Shown piece after piece: positions 37,287 to 49,756 of a DNA stretch of 64,000 bases. Both the position numbers and the translations under genes were made by a program. Numbering within the stretch: the first letter of the stretch is position 1; the number at the start of each line of letters is the position of its first letter. The stretch is from the NCBI RefSeq assembly GCF_021018805.1, contig NW_026961091.1, positions 83,379 to 147,378 on the forward strand, read 5' to 3'. The notes beneath the pieces were generated by a model. That model had not been told where the DNA came from. It was given only the letters and a program-made list of their open reading frames with translations, and did no database searches. The stretch is from Prinia subflava. Taxonomy: Eukaryota; Chordata; Aves; Passeriformes; Cisticolidae.

Positions 37287-38663
37287 TTGGTTTCTATGGT
37301 TTGCTTTCTGGAGTTGATCAAAACACAAGTCTTGGCTGTTGTTTGTGTTCCAAGAAATAGAGAAGCTGCTGAAGGCGCTTTCCTGCCTTTTGCAGTACCG
37401 GTTTACACTTTGCACATGTATGTGTTTTGCTTGTCACCAGACCACGAATAAAGGTGGGTACTTCCTAATTTGCTTGATTTCCATGAAAGAGCCATGTACA
37501 GAACCTTTCCTTTGACACTCCACCGGTTGATGTTTCTCATGTCTATAGAGCAAGACCAAAGCTGTTACTGCTTAATTTGCTAAGTTTCCATGAAAGAGCA
37601 CTGTAACATAAAGCTTTGCTTTTCCGAGTGAACAGTGGTTTCTGCTTTTGGTTTCCATGGCTTGCTTTCTGGAGTTGATGAAAACACAAGTCATGTTAGT
37701 TGTTTGTGCTGCCAACCAGCAGAGAAGCTGCTGCAGACCCTCTCTTGCTTTATCCATTACTGCTTTTACGCTGCACCGGTTGGTGTCTTTCATGTCCATA
37801 GGAGGAGAACTAAAGCTGTTACTGCCTAATTTACTAAGTTTCTGTGATAGAGCTATGTAACATACAGGATTTGCTTTACAGAGTGAACAGTGATCTCTGC
37901 TTTTGGTTTCTATAGTTTGCTTTCTGGAGTTGATCAAAACACAAGTCTTGTTAGTTGCTTGTGTTGCCAACCACCAGAGAAGCTGCTGCAGACACTTTCA
38001 TGCCTTATGCTTTCTTTGCTTACACTCTGTACCAGTTAGTGTTTCCCATGTCTATAGAGCAAGAGCAAAGCTGGTATTGCCTAATTTGATAGAGTTCCAT
38101 GTATGAGCTATGTAACATAAAGATTTGCTTTTCAGAGTGAACAGTGATCTCTGCTTTTGGTTTCCATGGCTTGCTTTCTGGAGTTGATGAAAACACAAGT
38201 CATGTTAGTTGTTTGTGCTGCCAACCAGCAGAGAAGCTGCTGCAGACCCTCTCTTGCCTTATCCATTTCTGGCTTTTACGCTGCACCTTTGGTGTCTTTC
38301 ATGTCCATAGGAGGAGAACTAAAGCTGTTACTGCCTAATTTACTAAGTTTCTGTGATAGAGCTATGTAACATAAAGATTTGCATTACAGAGTGAACAGTG
38401 ATCTCTGCTTTTGGTTTCTATAGTTTGCTTTTCTGGAGTTGATCAAAACACAAGTCTTGTTAGTTGCTTGTGTTGCCAACCACCAGAGAAGCTGCTGCAG
38501 ACACTTCATGCCTTATGCTTTCTTTGCTTACACTCTGTACCAGTTAGTGTTTCCCATGTCTATAGAGCAAGACCAAGCTGGTATTGCCTAATTTGGTAGA
38601 GTTCCATGTAAGAGCTATGTAACATAAAGATTTGCTTTACAGAGTGAACAGTGATCTCTGCTT
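37287..38663 (+). repeat. HOR unit 17: C-A-B-As-B, 5-mer, ~1377 bp, indel-rich
   Basis: Monomers start at C 37287, A 37648, B 37903, As 38157 and B 38411. It resembles unit 6 lacking one B. C has lost single bases near 37351, 37498 and 37503. Further private indels lie near 37762, 37867, 38431, 38507 and 38576. Confidence 0.87.
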
Positions 38664-39786
38664 TTGGTTTCTATGGTTTGCTTTCTGGAGTTGATCAAAT
38701 CACAAGTCTTGGCTGTTGTTTGTGTTCCCAAGAAATAGAGAAGCTGCTGAAGGCGCTTTCCTGCCTTTGCAGTACGGTTTACACTTTGCACATGTATGTG
38801 TTTTGCTTGTCACCAGACCACGAATAAAGGTGGGTACTTCCTAATTTGCTTGATTTCCATGAAAGAGCCATGTAACAGAAACCTTTTCCTTTGACACTCC
38901 ACCGGTTGATGTTTCTCATGTCTATAGAGCAAGACCAAAGCTGTTACTGCTTAATTGCTAAGTTTCCATGAAAGAGCACTGTACATAAAGCTTTGCTTTT
39001 CCGAGGTGAACAGTGGTTTCTGCTTTTGGTTTCCATGGCTTGCTTTCTGGAGTTGATGAAAACACAAGTCATGTTAGTTGTTTGTGCTGCCAACCAGCAG
39101 AGAAGCTGCTGCAGACCCTCTCTTGCTTTATCCATTACTGGCTTTTACGCTGCACCGGTTGGTGTCTTTCATGTCCATAGAAGGAGAACTAAAGCTGTTA
39201 CTGCCTAATTTACTAGTTTCTGTGATAGAGCTATGTAACATACAGATTTGCTTTACAGAGTGAACAGTGATCTCTGCTTTTGGTTTCTATAGTTTGCTTT
39301 CTGGAGTTGATCAAAACACAAGTCTTGTTAGTTGCTTGTGTTGCCAACCACCAGAGAAGCTGCTGCAGACACTTTCATGCCTTATGCTTTCTTTGCTTAC
39401 ACTCTGTACCAGTTAGTGTTTCCCATGTCTATAGAGCAAGAGCAAAGCTGGTATTGCCTAATTTGATAGAGTTCCATGTAAGAGCTATGTAACATAAAGA
39501 TTTGCTTTTCAGAGTGAACAGTGATCTCTGCTTTTGGTTTCCATGGCTTGCTTTCTGGAGTTGATGAAAACACAAGTCATGTTAGTTGTTTGTGCTGCCA
39601 ACCAGCAGAGAAGCTGCTGCAGACCCTCTCTTGCCTTATCCATTTCTGGCTTTTACGCTGCACCTTTGGTGTCTTTCATGTCCATAGAAGGAGAACTAAA
39701 GCTGTTACTGCCTAATTTACTAAGTTCTGTGATAGAGCTATGTAACATAAAGATTTGCTTTACAGAGTGAACTGTGATCTCTGCTT
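38664..39786 (+). repeat. HOR unit 18: C-A-B-As, 4-mer, ~1123 bp, indel-rich
   Basis: Monomers start at C 38664, A 39026, B 39280 and As 39534. C includes private changes near 38700, 38768, 38775, 38886, 38955 and 38983. Others lie near 39005, 39215 and 39725. Otherwise it is the same 4-mer as unit 1. Confidence 0.87.
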
Positions 39787-40911
39787 TTGGTTTCTATGGT
39801 TTGCTTTCTGGAGTTGATCAAAACACAAGTCTTTGCTGTTGTTTGTGTTCCCAAGAAATAGAGAAGCTGCTGAAAGCGCTTTCCTGCCTTTTGCAGTACC
39901 GGTTTACACTTTGCACATGTATGTGTTTTGCTTGTCACCAGACCACGAATAAAGGTGGGTACTTCCTAATTTGCTTGATTTCCATGAAAGAGCCATGTAA
40001 CAGAAACCTTTCCTTTGACACTCCACCGGTTGATGTTTCTCATGTCTATAGAGCAAGACCAAAGCTGTTACTGCCTAATTTGCAAAGTTTCCATGAAAGA
40101 GCACTGTAACATAAAGCTTTGCTTTTCCGAGTGAACAGTGGTTTCTGCTTTTGGTTTCCATGGCTTGCTTTCTGGAGTTGATGAAAACACAAGTCATGTT
40201 AGTTGTTTGTGCTGCCAACCAGCAGAGAAGCTGCTGCAGACACTCTCTTGCTTATCCATTACTGGCTTTTACGCTGCACCGGTTGGTGTCTTTCATGTCC
40301 ATAGAAGGAGAACTAAAGCTGTTACTGCCTAATTTACTAAGTTTCTGTGATAGAGCTATGTAACATACAGATTTGCTTTACAGAATGAACAGTGATCTCT
40401 GCTTTTGGTTTCTATAGTTTGCTTCTGGAGTTGATCAAAACACAAGTCTTGTTAGTTGCTTGTGTTGCCAACCACCAGAGAAGCTGCTGCAGACACTTTC
40501 ATGCCTTATGCTTTCTTTGCTTACACTCTGTACCAGTTAGTGTTTCCCATGTCTATAGAGCAAGACCAAAGCTGGTATTGCCTAATTTGGTAGAGTTCCA
40601 TGTAAGAGCAATGTAACATAAAGATTTGCTTTACAGAGTGAACTGTGATCTCTGCTTTTGGTTTCCATGGCTTGCTTTCTGGAGTTGATCAAAACACAAG
40701 TCTTGTTAGTTGCTTGTGTTGCCAACCAGCAGAGAAGCTGCTGCAGACACTTTCATGCCTTATCCTTTACTTGCTTACACTCTGTACCAGTTAGTGTTTC
40801 CCATGTCTATAGAGCAAGACCAAAGCTGGTATTGCCTAATTTGGTAGAGTTCCATGTAAGAGCTATGTAACATAAAGATTTGCTTTTCAGAGTGAACAGT
40901 GATCTCTGCTT
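39787..40911 (+). repeat. HOR unit 19: C-A-B-B', 4-mer, ~1125 bp
   Basis: Monomers start at C 39787, A 40151, B 40405 and B' 40658. C has AAGTCTTTGCTG as in 16456 and 23763. The order equals the first four monomers of the 13-mer, then a right-type C follows. B' 40658 is the last B' before 63355. Confidence 0.88.
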
Positions 40912-42554
40912 TTGGTTTCTATGTTTGCTTTCTGGAGTTGATCAAAACACAAGTCTTGTCTGTTGTTTGTGTTCTCAAGAAATAGAGAAGCTGCTGAAGG
41001 CGCTTTCCTGCCTTTGCAGTACCGGTTTACACTTTGCACATGTATGTGTTTTGCTTGTCACCAGACCACTAATAAAGGTGGGTACTTCCTAATTTGCTTG
41101 ATTTCCATGAAAGAGCCATGTAACAGAAACCTTTCCTTTGACACTCCACCGGTTGATGTTTCTCATGTCTATAGAGCAAGACCAAAGCTGTTACTGCTTA
41201 ATTTGCTAAGTTTCCATGAAAGAGCACTGTAACATAAAGCTTTGCTTAGCTTTGCTTTTCCGAGTGAACAGTGGTTTCTGCTTTTGGTTTCCATGGCTTG
41301 CTTTCTGGAGTTGATGAAAACACAAGTCATGTTAGTTGTTTGTGCTGCCAACCAGCAGAGAAGCTGCTGCAGACCCTCTCTTGCTTTATCCATTACTGGC
41401 TTTTACGCTGCACCGGTTGGTGTCTTTCATGTCCATAGAAGGAGAACTAAAGCTGTTACTGCCTAATTTACTAAGTTTCTGTGATAGAGCTATGTAACAT
41501 ACAGATTTGCTTTACAGAATGAACAGTGATCTCTGCTTTTGGTTTCTATAGTTTGCTTTCTGGAGTTGATCAAAACACAAGTCTTGTTAGTTGCTTGTGT
41601 TGCCAACCAGCAGAGAAGCTGCTGCAGACACTTTCATGCCTTATGCTTTCTTTGCTTACACTCTGTACCAGTTAGTGTTTCCCATGTCTATAGAGCAAGA
41701 CCAAAGCTGGTATTGCCTAATTTGGTAGAGTTCCATGTAAGAGCTATGTAACATAAAGATTTGCTTTTCAGAGTGAACAGTGATCTCTGCTTTTGGTTTC
41801 CATGGCTTGCTTTCTGGAGTTGATGAAAACACAAGTCATGTTAGTTGTTTGTGCTGCCAACCAGCAGAGAAGCTGCTGCAGACCCTCTCTTGCCTTATCC
41901 ATTACTGGCTTTTACGCTGCACCGGTTGGTGTCTTTCATGTCCATAGGAGGAGAACTAAAGCTGTTACTGCCTAATTTACTGTTTCTGTGATAGAGCTAT
42001 GTAACATAAAGATTTGCTTTACAGAGTGAACTGTGATCTCTGCTTTTGGTTTCTATGGTTTGCTTTCTGGAGTTGATCAAAACACAAGTCTTGTTAGTTG
42101 CTTGTGTTGCCAACCACCAGAGAAGCTGCTGCAGACACTTTCATGCCTTATGCTTTCTTTGCTTACACTCTGTACCAGTTAGTGTTTCCCATGTCTATAG
42201 AGCAAGACCAAAGCTGGTATTGCCTAATTTGATAGAGTTCCATGTAAGAGCTATGTAACATAAAGATTTGCTTTTCAGAGTGAACAGTGATCTCTGCTTT
42301 TGGTTTCCATGGCTTGCTTTCTGGAGTTGATGAAAACACAAGTCATGTTAGTTGTTTGTGCTGCCAACCAGCAGAGAAGCTGCTGCAGACCCTCTCTTGC
42401 CTTATCCATTACTGGCTTTTACGCTGCACCGGTTGGTGTCTTTCATGTCCATAGAAGGAGAACTAAAGCTGTTACTGCCTAATTTACTAAGTTTCTGTGA
42501 TAGAGCTATGTAACATAAAGATTTGCTTTTCCGAGTGAACAGTGGTTTCTGCTT
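40912..42554 (+). repeat. HOR unit 20: C-A-B-A-B-A, 6-mer, 1643 bp
   Basis: Monomers start at C 40912, A 41284, B 41539, A 41793, B 42046 and A 42300. C is 372 bp: a 10-bp tandem duplication at 41238-41257 and two single-base losses. A 41793 has the 2-bp deletion TTTACTGTTTCTG shared with 57431 and 60193, so units 28 and 30 are its close relatives. This is the first unit of the right-hand regime. Confidence 0.9.
41238..41257 (+). repeat. 10-bp tandem duplication in C 40912
   Basis: AGCTTTGCTT occurs twice in a row where all other C monomers have it once. It accounts for the 372-bp length of this C together with two single-base losses, and it sits at the right end of the indel-rich stretch. 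Confidence 0.85.
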
Positions 42555-45464
42555 TTGGTTTCTATGGTTTGCTTTCTGGAGTTGATCAAAACACAAGTCT
42601 TGGCTGTTGTTTGTGTTCCCAAGAAATAGAGAAGCTGCTGAAGGCGCTTTCCTGCCTTTTGCAGTACCGGTTTACACTTTGCACATGTATGTGTTTTGCT
42701 TGTCACCAGACCACGAATAAAGGTGGGTACTTCCTAATTTGCTTGATTTCCATGAAAGAGCCATGTAACAGAAACCTTTCCTATGACACTCCACCGGTTG
42801 ATGTTTCTCATGTCTATAGAGCAAGACCAAAGCTGTTACTGCTTAATTTGCTAAGTTTCCATGAAAGAGCACTGTAACATAAAGCTTTGCTTTTCCGAGT
42901 GAACAGTGGTTTCTGCTTTTGGTTTCCATGGCTTGCTTTCTGGAGTTGATGAAAACACAAGTCATGTTAGTTGTTTGTGCTGCCAACCAGCAGAGAAGCT
43001 GCTGCAGACCCTCTCTTGCTTTATCCATTACTGGCTTTTACGCTGCACCGGTTGGTGTCTTTCATGTCCATAGAAGGAGAACTAAAGCTGTTACTGCCTA
43101 ATTTACTAAGTTTCTGTGATAGAGCTATGTAACATACAGATTTGCTTTACAGAATGAACAGAGATCTCTGCTTTTGGTTTCTATAGTTTGCTTTCTGGAG
43201 TTGATCAAAACACAAGTCTTGTTAGTTGCTTGTGTTGCCAACCACCAGAGAAGCTGCTGCAGACACTTTCATGCCTTATGCTTTCTTTGCTTACACTCTG
43301 TACCAGTTAGTGTTTCCCATGTCTATAGAGCAAGAGCAAAGCTGGTATTGCCTAATTTGGTAGAGTTCCATGTAAGAGCTATGTAACATAAAGATTTGCT
43401 TTACAGAATGAACTGTGATCTCTGCTTTTGGTTTCCAGGGCTTTCTTTCTGGAGTTGATGAAAACACAAGTCATGTTAGTTGTTTGTGCTGCCAACCAGC
43501 AGAGAAGCTGCTGCAGACCCTCTCTTGCCTTATCCATTACTGGCTTTTACGCTGCACCGGTTGGTGTCTTTCATGTCCATAGGAGGAGAACTAAAGCTGT
43601 TACTGCCTAATTTACTAAGTTTCTGTGATAGAGCTATGTAACATAAAGATTTGCTTTACAGAGTGAACAGTGATCTCTGCTTTTGGTTTCCATGGCTTGC
43701 TTTCTGGAGTTGATGAAAACACAAGTCATGTTAGTTGTTTGTGCTGCCAACCAGCAGAGAAGCTGCTGCAGACCCTCTCTTGCCTTATCCATTACTGGCT
43801 TTTACGCTGCACCGGTTGGTGTCTTTCATGTCCATAGAAGGAGAACTAAAGCTGTTACTGCCTAATTTACTAAGTTTCTGTGATAGAGCTATGTAACATA
43901 AAGATTTGCTTTACAGAGTGAACTGTGACCTCTGCTTTTGGTTTCTATAGTTTGCTTTCTGGAGTTGATCAAAACACAAGTCTTGTTAGTTGCTTGTGTT
44001 GGCAACCAGCAGAGAAGCTGCTGCAGACACTTTCATGCCTTATGCTTTCTTTGCTTACACTCTGTACCAGCTAGTGTTTCCCATGTCTATTGAGCAAGAC
44101 CAAAGCTGGTATTGCCTAATTTGATAGAGTTCCATGTAAGAGCTATGTAACATAAAGATTTGCTTTTCAGAGTGAACAGTGATCTCTGCTTTTGGTTTCC
44201 ATGGCTTGCTTTCTGGAGTTGATGAAAACACAAGTCATGTTAGTTGTTTGTGCTGCCAACCAGCAGAGAAGCTGCTGCAGACCCTCTCTTGCCTTATCCA
44301 TTACTGGCTTTTACGCTGCAGCGGTTGGTGTCTTTCATGTCCATAGAAGGAGAACTAAAGCTGTTACTGCCTAATTTACTAAGTTTCTGTGATAGAGCTA
44401 TGTAACATAAAGATTTGCTTTACAGAGTGAACAGTGATCTCTGCTTTTGGTTTCTATGGTTTGCTTTCTGGAGTTGATCAAAACACAAGTCTTGTTAGTT
44501 GCTTGTGTTGCCAACCACCAGAGAAGCTGCTGCAGACACTTTCATGCCTTATGCTTTACTTGCTTACACTCTGTACCAGTTAGTGTTTCCCATGTCTATA
44601 GAGCAAGACCAAAGCTGGTATTGCCTAATTTGGTAGAGTTCCATGTAAGAGCTATGTAACATAAAGATTTGCTTTTCAGAGTGAACAGTGATCTCTGCTT
44701 TTGGTTTCCATGGCTTGCTTTCTGGAGTTGATGAAAACACAAGTCATGTTAGTTGTTTGTGCTGCCAACCAGCAGAGAAGCTGCTGCAGACCCTCTCTTG
44801 CCTTATCCATTACTGGCTTTTACGCTGCAGCGGTTGGTGTCTTTCATGTCCATAGAAGGAGAACTAAAGCTGTTACTGCCTAATTTACTAAGTTTCTGTG
44901 ATAGAGCTATGTAACATAAAGATTTGCTTTACAGAGTGAACAGTGATCTCTGCTTTTGGTTTCTATGGTTTGCTTTCTGGAGTTGATCAAAACACAAGTC
45001 TTGTTAGTTGCTTGTGTTGCCAACCACCAGAGAAGCTGCTGCAGACACTTTCATGCCTTATGCTTTACTTGCTTACACTCTGTACCAGTTAGTGTTTCCC
45101 ATGTCTATAGAGCAAGACCAAAGCTGGTATTGCCTAATTTGATAGAGTTCCATGTAAGAGCTATGTAACATAAAGATTTGCTTTTCAGAGTGAACAGTGA
45201 TCTCTGCTTTTGGTTTCCATGGCTTGCTTTCTGGAGTTGATGAAAACACAAGTCATGTTAGTTGTTTGTGCTGCCAACCAGCAGAGAAGCTGCTGCAGAC
45301 CCTCTCTTGCCTTATCCATTACTGGCTTTTACGCTGCACCGGTTGGTGTCTTTCATGTCCATAGAAGGAGAACTAAAGCTGTTACTGCCTAATTTACTAA
45401 GTTTCTGTGATAGAGCTATGTAACATAAAGATTTGCTTTTCAGAGTGAACAGTGATCTCTGCTT
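42555..45464 (+). repeat. HOR unit 21: C-A-B-A-A-Bv-A-B-A-B-A, 11-mer, 2910 bp
   Basis: Monomers start at C 42555, A 42919, B 43174, A 43428, A 43683, B variant 43938, A 44192, B 44447, A 44701, B 44956 and A 45210. It contains an A-A junction. A 43428 has a CCAGGGCTTTC head unique in the window. B 43938 carries TTGGCAACC, CCAGCTAGTG and CTATTGAGC, shared only with 48739. The tail of the preceding A 42300 is C-like (TTTTCCGAGTGAACAGTGG). Confidence 0.9.
43161..43168. other. GAGATCTC palindromic variant marking A-A units (first of four)
   Basis: The usual AACAGTGATCTCTGC reads AACAGAGATCTCTGC here and at 47962, 52254 and 61561. All four lie in the tail of the A after C in units 21, 23, 25 and 31, the only units containing an A-A junction (43428/43683, 48229/48484, 52521/52776, 61828/62083). 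Confidence 0.85.
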
Positions 45465-47355
45465 TTGGTTTCTATGGTTTGCTTTCTGGAGTTGATCAAA
45501 ACACAAGTCTTGGCTGTTGTTTGTGTTCCCAAGAAATAGAGAAGCTGCTGAAGGCGCTTTCCTGCCTTTTGCAGTACCGGTTTACACTTTGCACATGTAT
45601 GTGTTTTGCTTGTCACCAGACCACGAATAAAGGTGGGTACTTCCTAATTTGCTTGATTTCCATGAAAGAGCCATGTAACAGAAACCTTTCCTTTGACACT
45701 CCACCGGTTGATGTTTCTCATGTCTATAGAGCAAGACCAAAGCTGTTACTGCTTAATTTGCTAAGTTTCCATGAAAGAGCACTGTAACATAAAGCTTTGC
45801 TTTTCCGAGTGAACAGTGGTTTCTGCTTTTGGTTTCCATGGCTTGCTTTCTGGAGTTGATGAAAACACAAGTCATGTTAGTTGTTTGTGCTGCCAACCAG
45901 CAGAGAAGCTGCTGCAGACCCTCTCTTGCTTTATCCATTACTGGCTTTTACGCTGCACCGGTTGGTGTCTTTCATGTCCATAGGAGGAGAACTAAAGCTG
46001 TTACTGCCTAATTTACTAAGTTTCTGTGATAGAGCTATGTAACATACAGATTTGCTTTACAGAATGAACAGTGATCTCTGCTTTTGGTTTCTATAGTTTG
46101 CTTTCTGGAGTTGATCAAAACACAAGTCTTGTTAGTTGCTTGTGTTGCCAACCACCAGAGAAGCTGCTGCAGACACTTTCATGCCTTATGCTTTCTTTGC
46201 TTACACTCTGTACCAGTTAGTGTTTCCCATGTCTATAGAGCAAGAGCAAAGCTGGTATTGCCTAATTTGGTAGAGTTCCATGTAAGAGCTATGTAACATA
46301 AAGATTTGCTTTACAGAATGAACTGTGATCTCTGCTTTTGGTTTCCATGGCTTGCTTTCTGGAGTTGATGAAAACACAAGTCATGTTAGTTGTTTGTGCT
46401 GCCAACCAGCAGAGAAGCTGCTGCAGACCCTCTCTTGCCTTATCCATTACTGGCTTTTACGCTGCACCGGTTGGTGTCTTTCATGTCCATAGGAGGAGAA
46501 CTAAAGCTGTTACTGCCTAATTTACTAAGTTTCTGTGATAGAGCTATGTAACATAAAGATTTGCTTTACAGAGTGAACAGTGATCTCTGCTTTTGGTTTC
46601 TATGGTTTGCTTTCTGGAGTTGATCAAAACACAAGTCTTGTTAGTTGCTTGTGTTGCCAACCAGCAGAGAAGCTGCTGCAGACACTTTCATGCCTTATGC
46701 TTTACTTGCTTACACTCTGTACCAGTTAGTGTTTCCCATGTCTATAGAGCAAGACCAAAGCTGGTATTGCCTAATTTGGTAGAGTTCCATGTAAGAGCTA
46801 TGTAACATAAAGATTTGCTTTACAGAGTGAACAGTGATCTCTGCTTTTGGTTTCTATAGTTTGCTTTCTGGAGTTGATCAAAACACAAGTCTTGTTAGTT
46901 GCTTGTGTTGCCAACCAGCAGAGAAGCTGCTGCAGACACTTTCATGCCTTATGCTTTCTTTGCTTACACTCTGTACCAGTTAGTGTTTCCCATGTCTATA
47001 GAGCAAGACCAAAGCTGGTATTGCCTAATTTGATAGAGTTCCATGTAAGAGCTATGTAACATAAAGATTTGCTTTACAGAATGAACTGTGATCTCTGCTT
47101 TTGGTTTCCATGGCTTGCTTTCTGGAGTTGATGAAAACACAAGTCATGTTAGTTGTTTGTGCTGCCAACCAGCAGAGAAGCTGCTGCAGACCCTCTCTTG
47201 CCTTATCCATTTCTGGCTTTTACGCTGCACCGGTTGGTGTCTTTCATGTCCATAGAAGGAGAACTAAAGCTGTTACTGCCTAATTTACTAAGTTTCTGTG
47301 ATAGAGCTATGTAACATAAAGATTTGCTTTACAGAGTGAACAGTGATCTCTGCTT
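45465..47355 (+). repeat. HOR unit 22: C-A-B-A-B-B-A, 7-mer, 1891 bp
   Basis: Monomers start at C 45465, A 45829, B 46084, A 46338, B 46593, B 46847 and A 47101. The same 7-mer recurs at 49757 and 53540, alternating with the A-A-containing units. Confidence 0.92.
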
Positions 47356-49756
47356 TTGGTTTCTATGGTTTGCTTTCTGGAGTTGATCAAAACACAAGTC
47401 TTGTCTGTTGTTTGTGTTCTCAAGAAATAGAGAAGCTGCTGAAGGCGCTTTCCTGCCTTTTGCAGTACCGGTTTACACTTTGCACATGTATGTGTTTTGC
47501 TTGTCACCAGACCACTAATAAAGGTGGGTACTTCCTAATTTGCTTGATTTCCATGAAAGAGCCATGTAACAGAAACCTTTCCTTTGACACTCCACCGGTT
47601 GATGTTTCTCATGTCTATAGAGCAAGACCAAAGCTGTTACTGCTTAATTTGCTAAGTTTCCATGAAAGAGCACTGTAACATAAAGCTTTGCTTTTCCGAG
47701 TGAACAGTGGTTTCTGCTTTTGGTTTCCATGGCTTGCTTTCTGGAGTTGATGAAAACACAAGTCATGTTAGTTGTTTGTGCTGCCAACCAGCAGAGAAGC
47801 TGCTGCAGACCCTCTCTTGCTTTATCCATTACTGGCTTTTACGCTGCACCGGTTGGTGTCTTTCATGTCCATAGAAGGAGAACTGAAGCTGTTACTGCCT
47901 AATTTACTAAGTTTCTGTGATAGAGCTATGTAACATACAGATTTGCTTTACAGAATGAACAGAGATCTCTGCTTTTGGTTTCTATAGTTTGCTTTCTGGA
48001 GTTGATCAAAACACAAGTCTTGTTAGTTGCTTGTGTTGCCAACCACCAGAGAAGCTGCTGCAGACACTTTCATGCCTTATGCTTTCTTTGCTTACACTCT
48101 GTACCAGTTAGTGTTTCCCATGTCTATAGAGCAAGAGCAAAGCTGGTATTGCCTAATTTGGTAGAGTTCCATGTAAGAGCTATGTAACATAAAGATTTGC
48201 TTTACAGAATGAACTGTGATCTCTGCTTTTGGTTTCCATGGCTTGCTTTCTGGAGTTGATGAAAACACAAGTCATGTTAGTTGTTTGTGCTGCCAACCAG
48301 CAGAGAAGCTGCTGCAGACCCTCTCTTGCCTTATCCATTACTGGCTTTTACGCTGCACCGGTTGGTGTCTTTCATGTCCATAGAAGGAGAACTAAAGCTG
48401 TTACTGCCTAATTTACTAAGTTTCTGTGATAGAGCTATGTAACATAAAGATTTGCTTTACAGAGTGAACAGTGATCTCTGCTTTTGGTTTCCATGGCTTG
48501 CTTTCTGGAGTTGATGAAAACACAAGTCATGTTAGTTGTTTGTGCTGCCAACCAGCAGAGAAGCTGCTGCAGACCCTCTCTTGCCTTATCCATTACTGGC
48601 TTTTACGCTGCACCGGTTGGTGTCTTTCATGTCCATAGAAGGAGAACTAAAGCTGTTACTGCCTAATTTACTAAGTTTCTGTGATAGAGCTATGTAACAT
48701 AAAGATTTGCTTTACAGAGTGAACTGTGACCTCTGCTTTTGGTTTCTATAGTTTGCTTTCTGGAGTTGATCAAAACACAAGTCTTGTTAGTTGCTTGTGT
48801 TGGCAACCAGCAGAGAAGCTGCTGCAGACACTTTCATGCCTTATGCTTTCTTTGCTTACACTCTGTACCAGCTAGTGTTTCCCATGTCTATTGAGCAAGA
48901 CCAAAGCTGGTATTGCCTAATTTGATAGAGTTCCATGTAAGAGCTATGTAACATAAAGATTTGCTTTTCAGAGTGAACAGTGATCTCTGCTTTTGGTTTC
49001 CATGGCTTGCTTTCTGGAGTTGATGAAAACACAAGTCATGTTAGTTGTTTGTGCTGCCAACCAGCAGAGAAGCTGCTGCAGACCCTCTCTTGCCTTATCC
49101 ATTACTGGCTTTTACGCTGCAGCGGTTGGTGTCTTTCATGTCCATAGAAGGAGAACTAAAGCTGTTACTGCCTAATTTACTAAGTTTCTGTGATAGAGCT
49201 ATGTAACATAAAGATTTGCTTTACAGAGTGAACAGTGATCTCTGCTTTTGGTTTCTATGGTTTGCTTTCTGGAGTTGATCAAAACACAAGTCTTGTTAGT
49301 TGCTTGTGTTGCCAACCACCAGAGAAGCTGCTGCAGACACTTTCATGCCTTATGCTTTACTTGCTTACACTCTGTACCAGTTAGTGTTTCCCATGTCTAT
49401 AGAGCAAGACCAAAGCTGGTATTGCCTAATTTGGTAGAGTTCCATGTAAGAGCTATGTAACATAAAGATTTGCTTTTCAGAGTGAACAGTGATCTCTGCT
49501 TTTGGTTTCCATGGCTTGCTTTCTGGAGTTGATGAAAACACAAGTCATGTTAGTTGTTTGTGCTGCCAACCAGCAGAGAAGCTGCTGCAGACCCTCTCTT
49601 GCCTTATCCATTACTGGCTTTTACGCTGCACCGGTTGGTGTCTTTCATGTCCATAGAAGGAGAACTAAAGCTGTTACTGCCTAATTTACTAAGTTTCTGT
49701 GATAGAGCTATGTAACATAAAGATTTGCTTTTCAGAGTGAACAGTGATCTCTGCTT
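47356..49756 (+). repeat. HOR unit 23: C-A-B-A-A-Bv-A-B-A, 9-mer, 2401 bp
   Basis: Monomers start at C 47356, A 47720, B 47975, A 48229, A 48484, B variant 48739, A 48993, B 49248 and A 49502. C has the variant CTTGTCTGTTG, GTTCTCAAG and CCACTAATAAAGG. It equals unit 21 minus one B-A dimer. A 47720 has GAGAACTGAAGC, a private change. Confidence 0.92.

Larger units (their letters stand above)
35350..41260. other. Cluster of ~30 private single-base indels, probable low-quality consensus
   Basis: Most changes are one-base gains or losses in short runs: losses near 35369, 35693, 35756, 36990, 37351, 37498, 37503, 37762, 38507, 38576, 38768, 38775, 38955, 38983, 39215, 39725, 40252, 40423, 40923 and 41012; gains near 36233, 36300, 36329, 36377, 36387, 37186, 37867, 38431, 38886 and 39005. 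None is shared with another monomer of the same context except the pair 35693 and 39215, where the same base is lost. Outside this stretch I saw one comparable private indel (27577). Confidence 0.8.

Noticed and set aside
37572..37970. A 132-codon minus-strand open frame, the longest in the window
   Set aside because: It exists only because private one-base indels (near 37762 and 37867) join two repeat-derived frames inside the error-prone stretch. Equivalent monomers elsewhere do not keep it open.
43938..44191. B 43938 as a fourth monomer class
   Set aside because: It differs from B by only a few bases and has one other copy (48739), so it is best treated as a local B variant.
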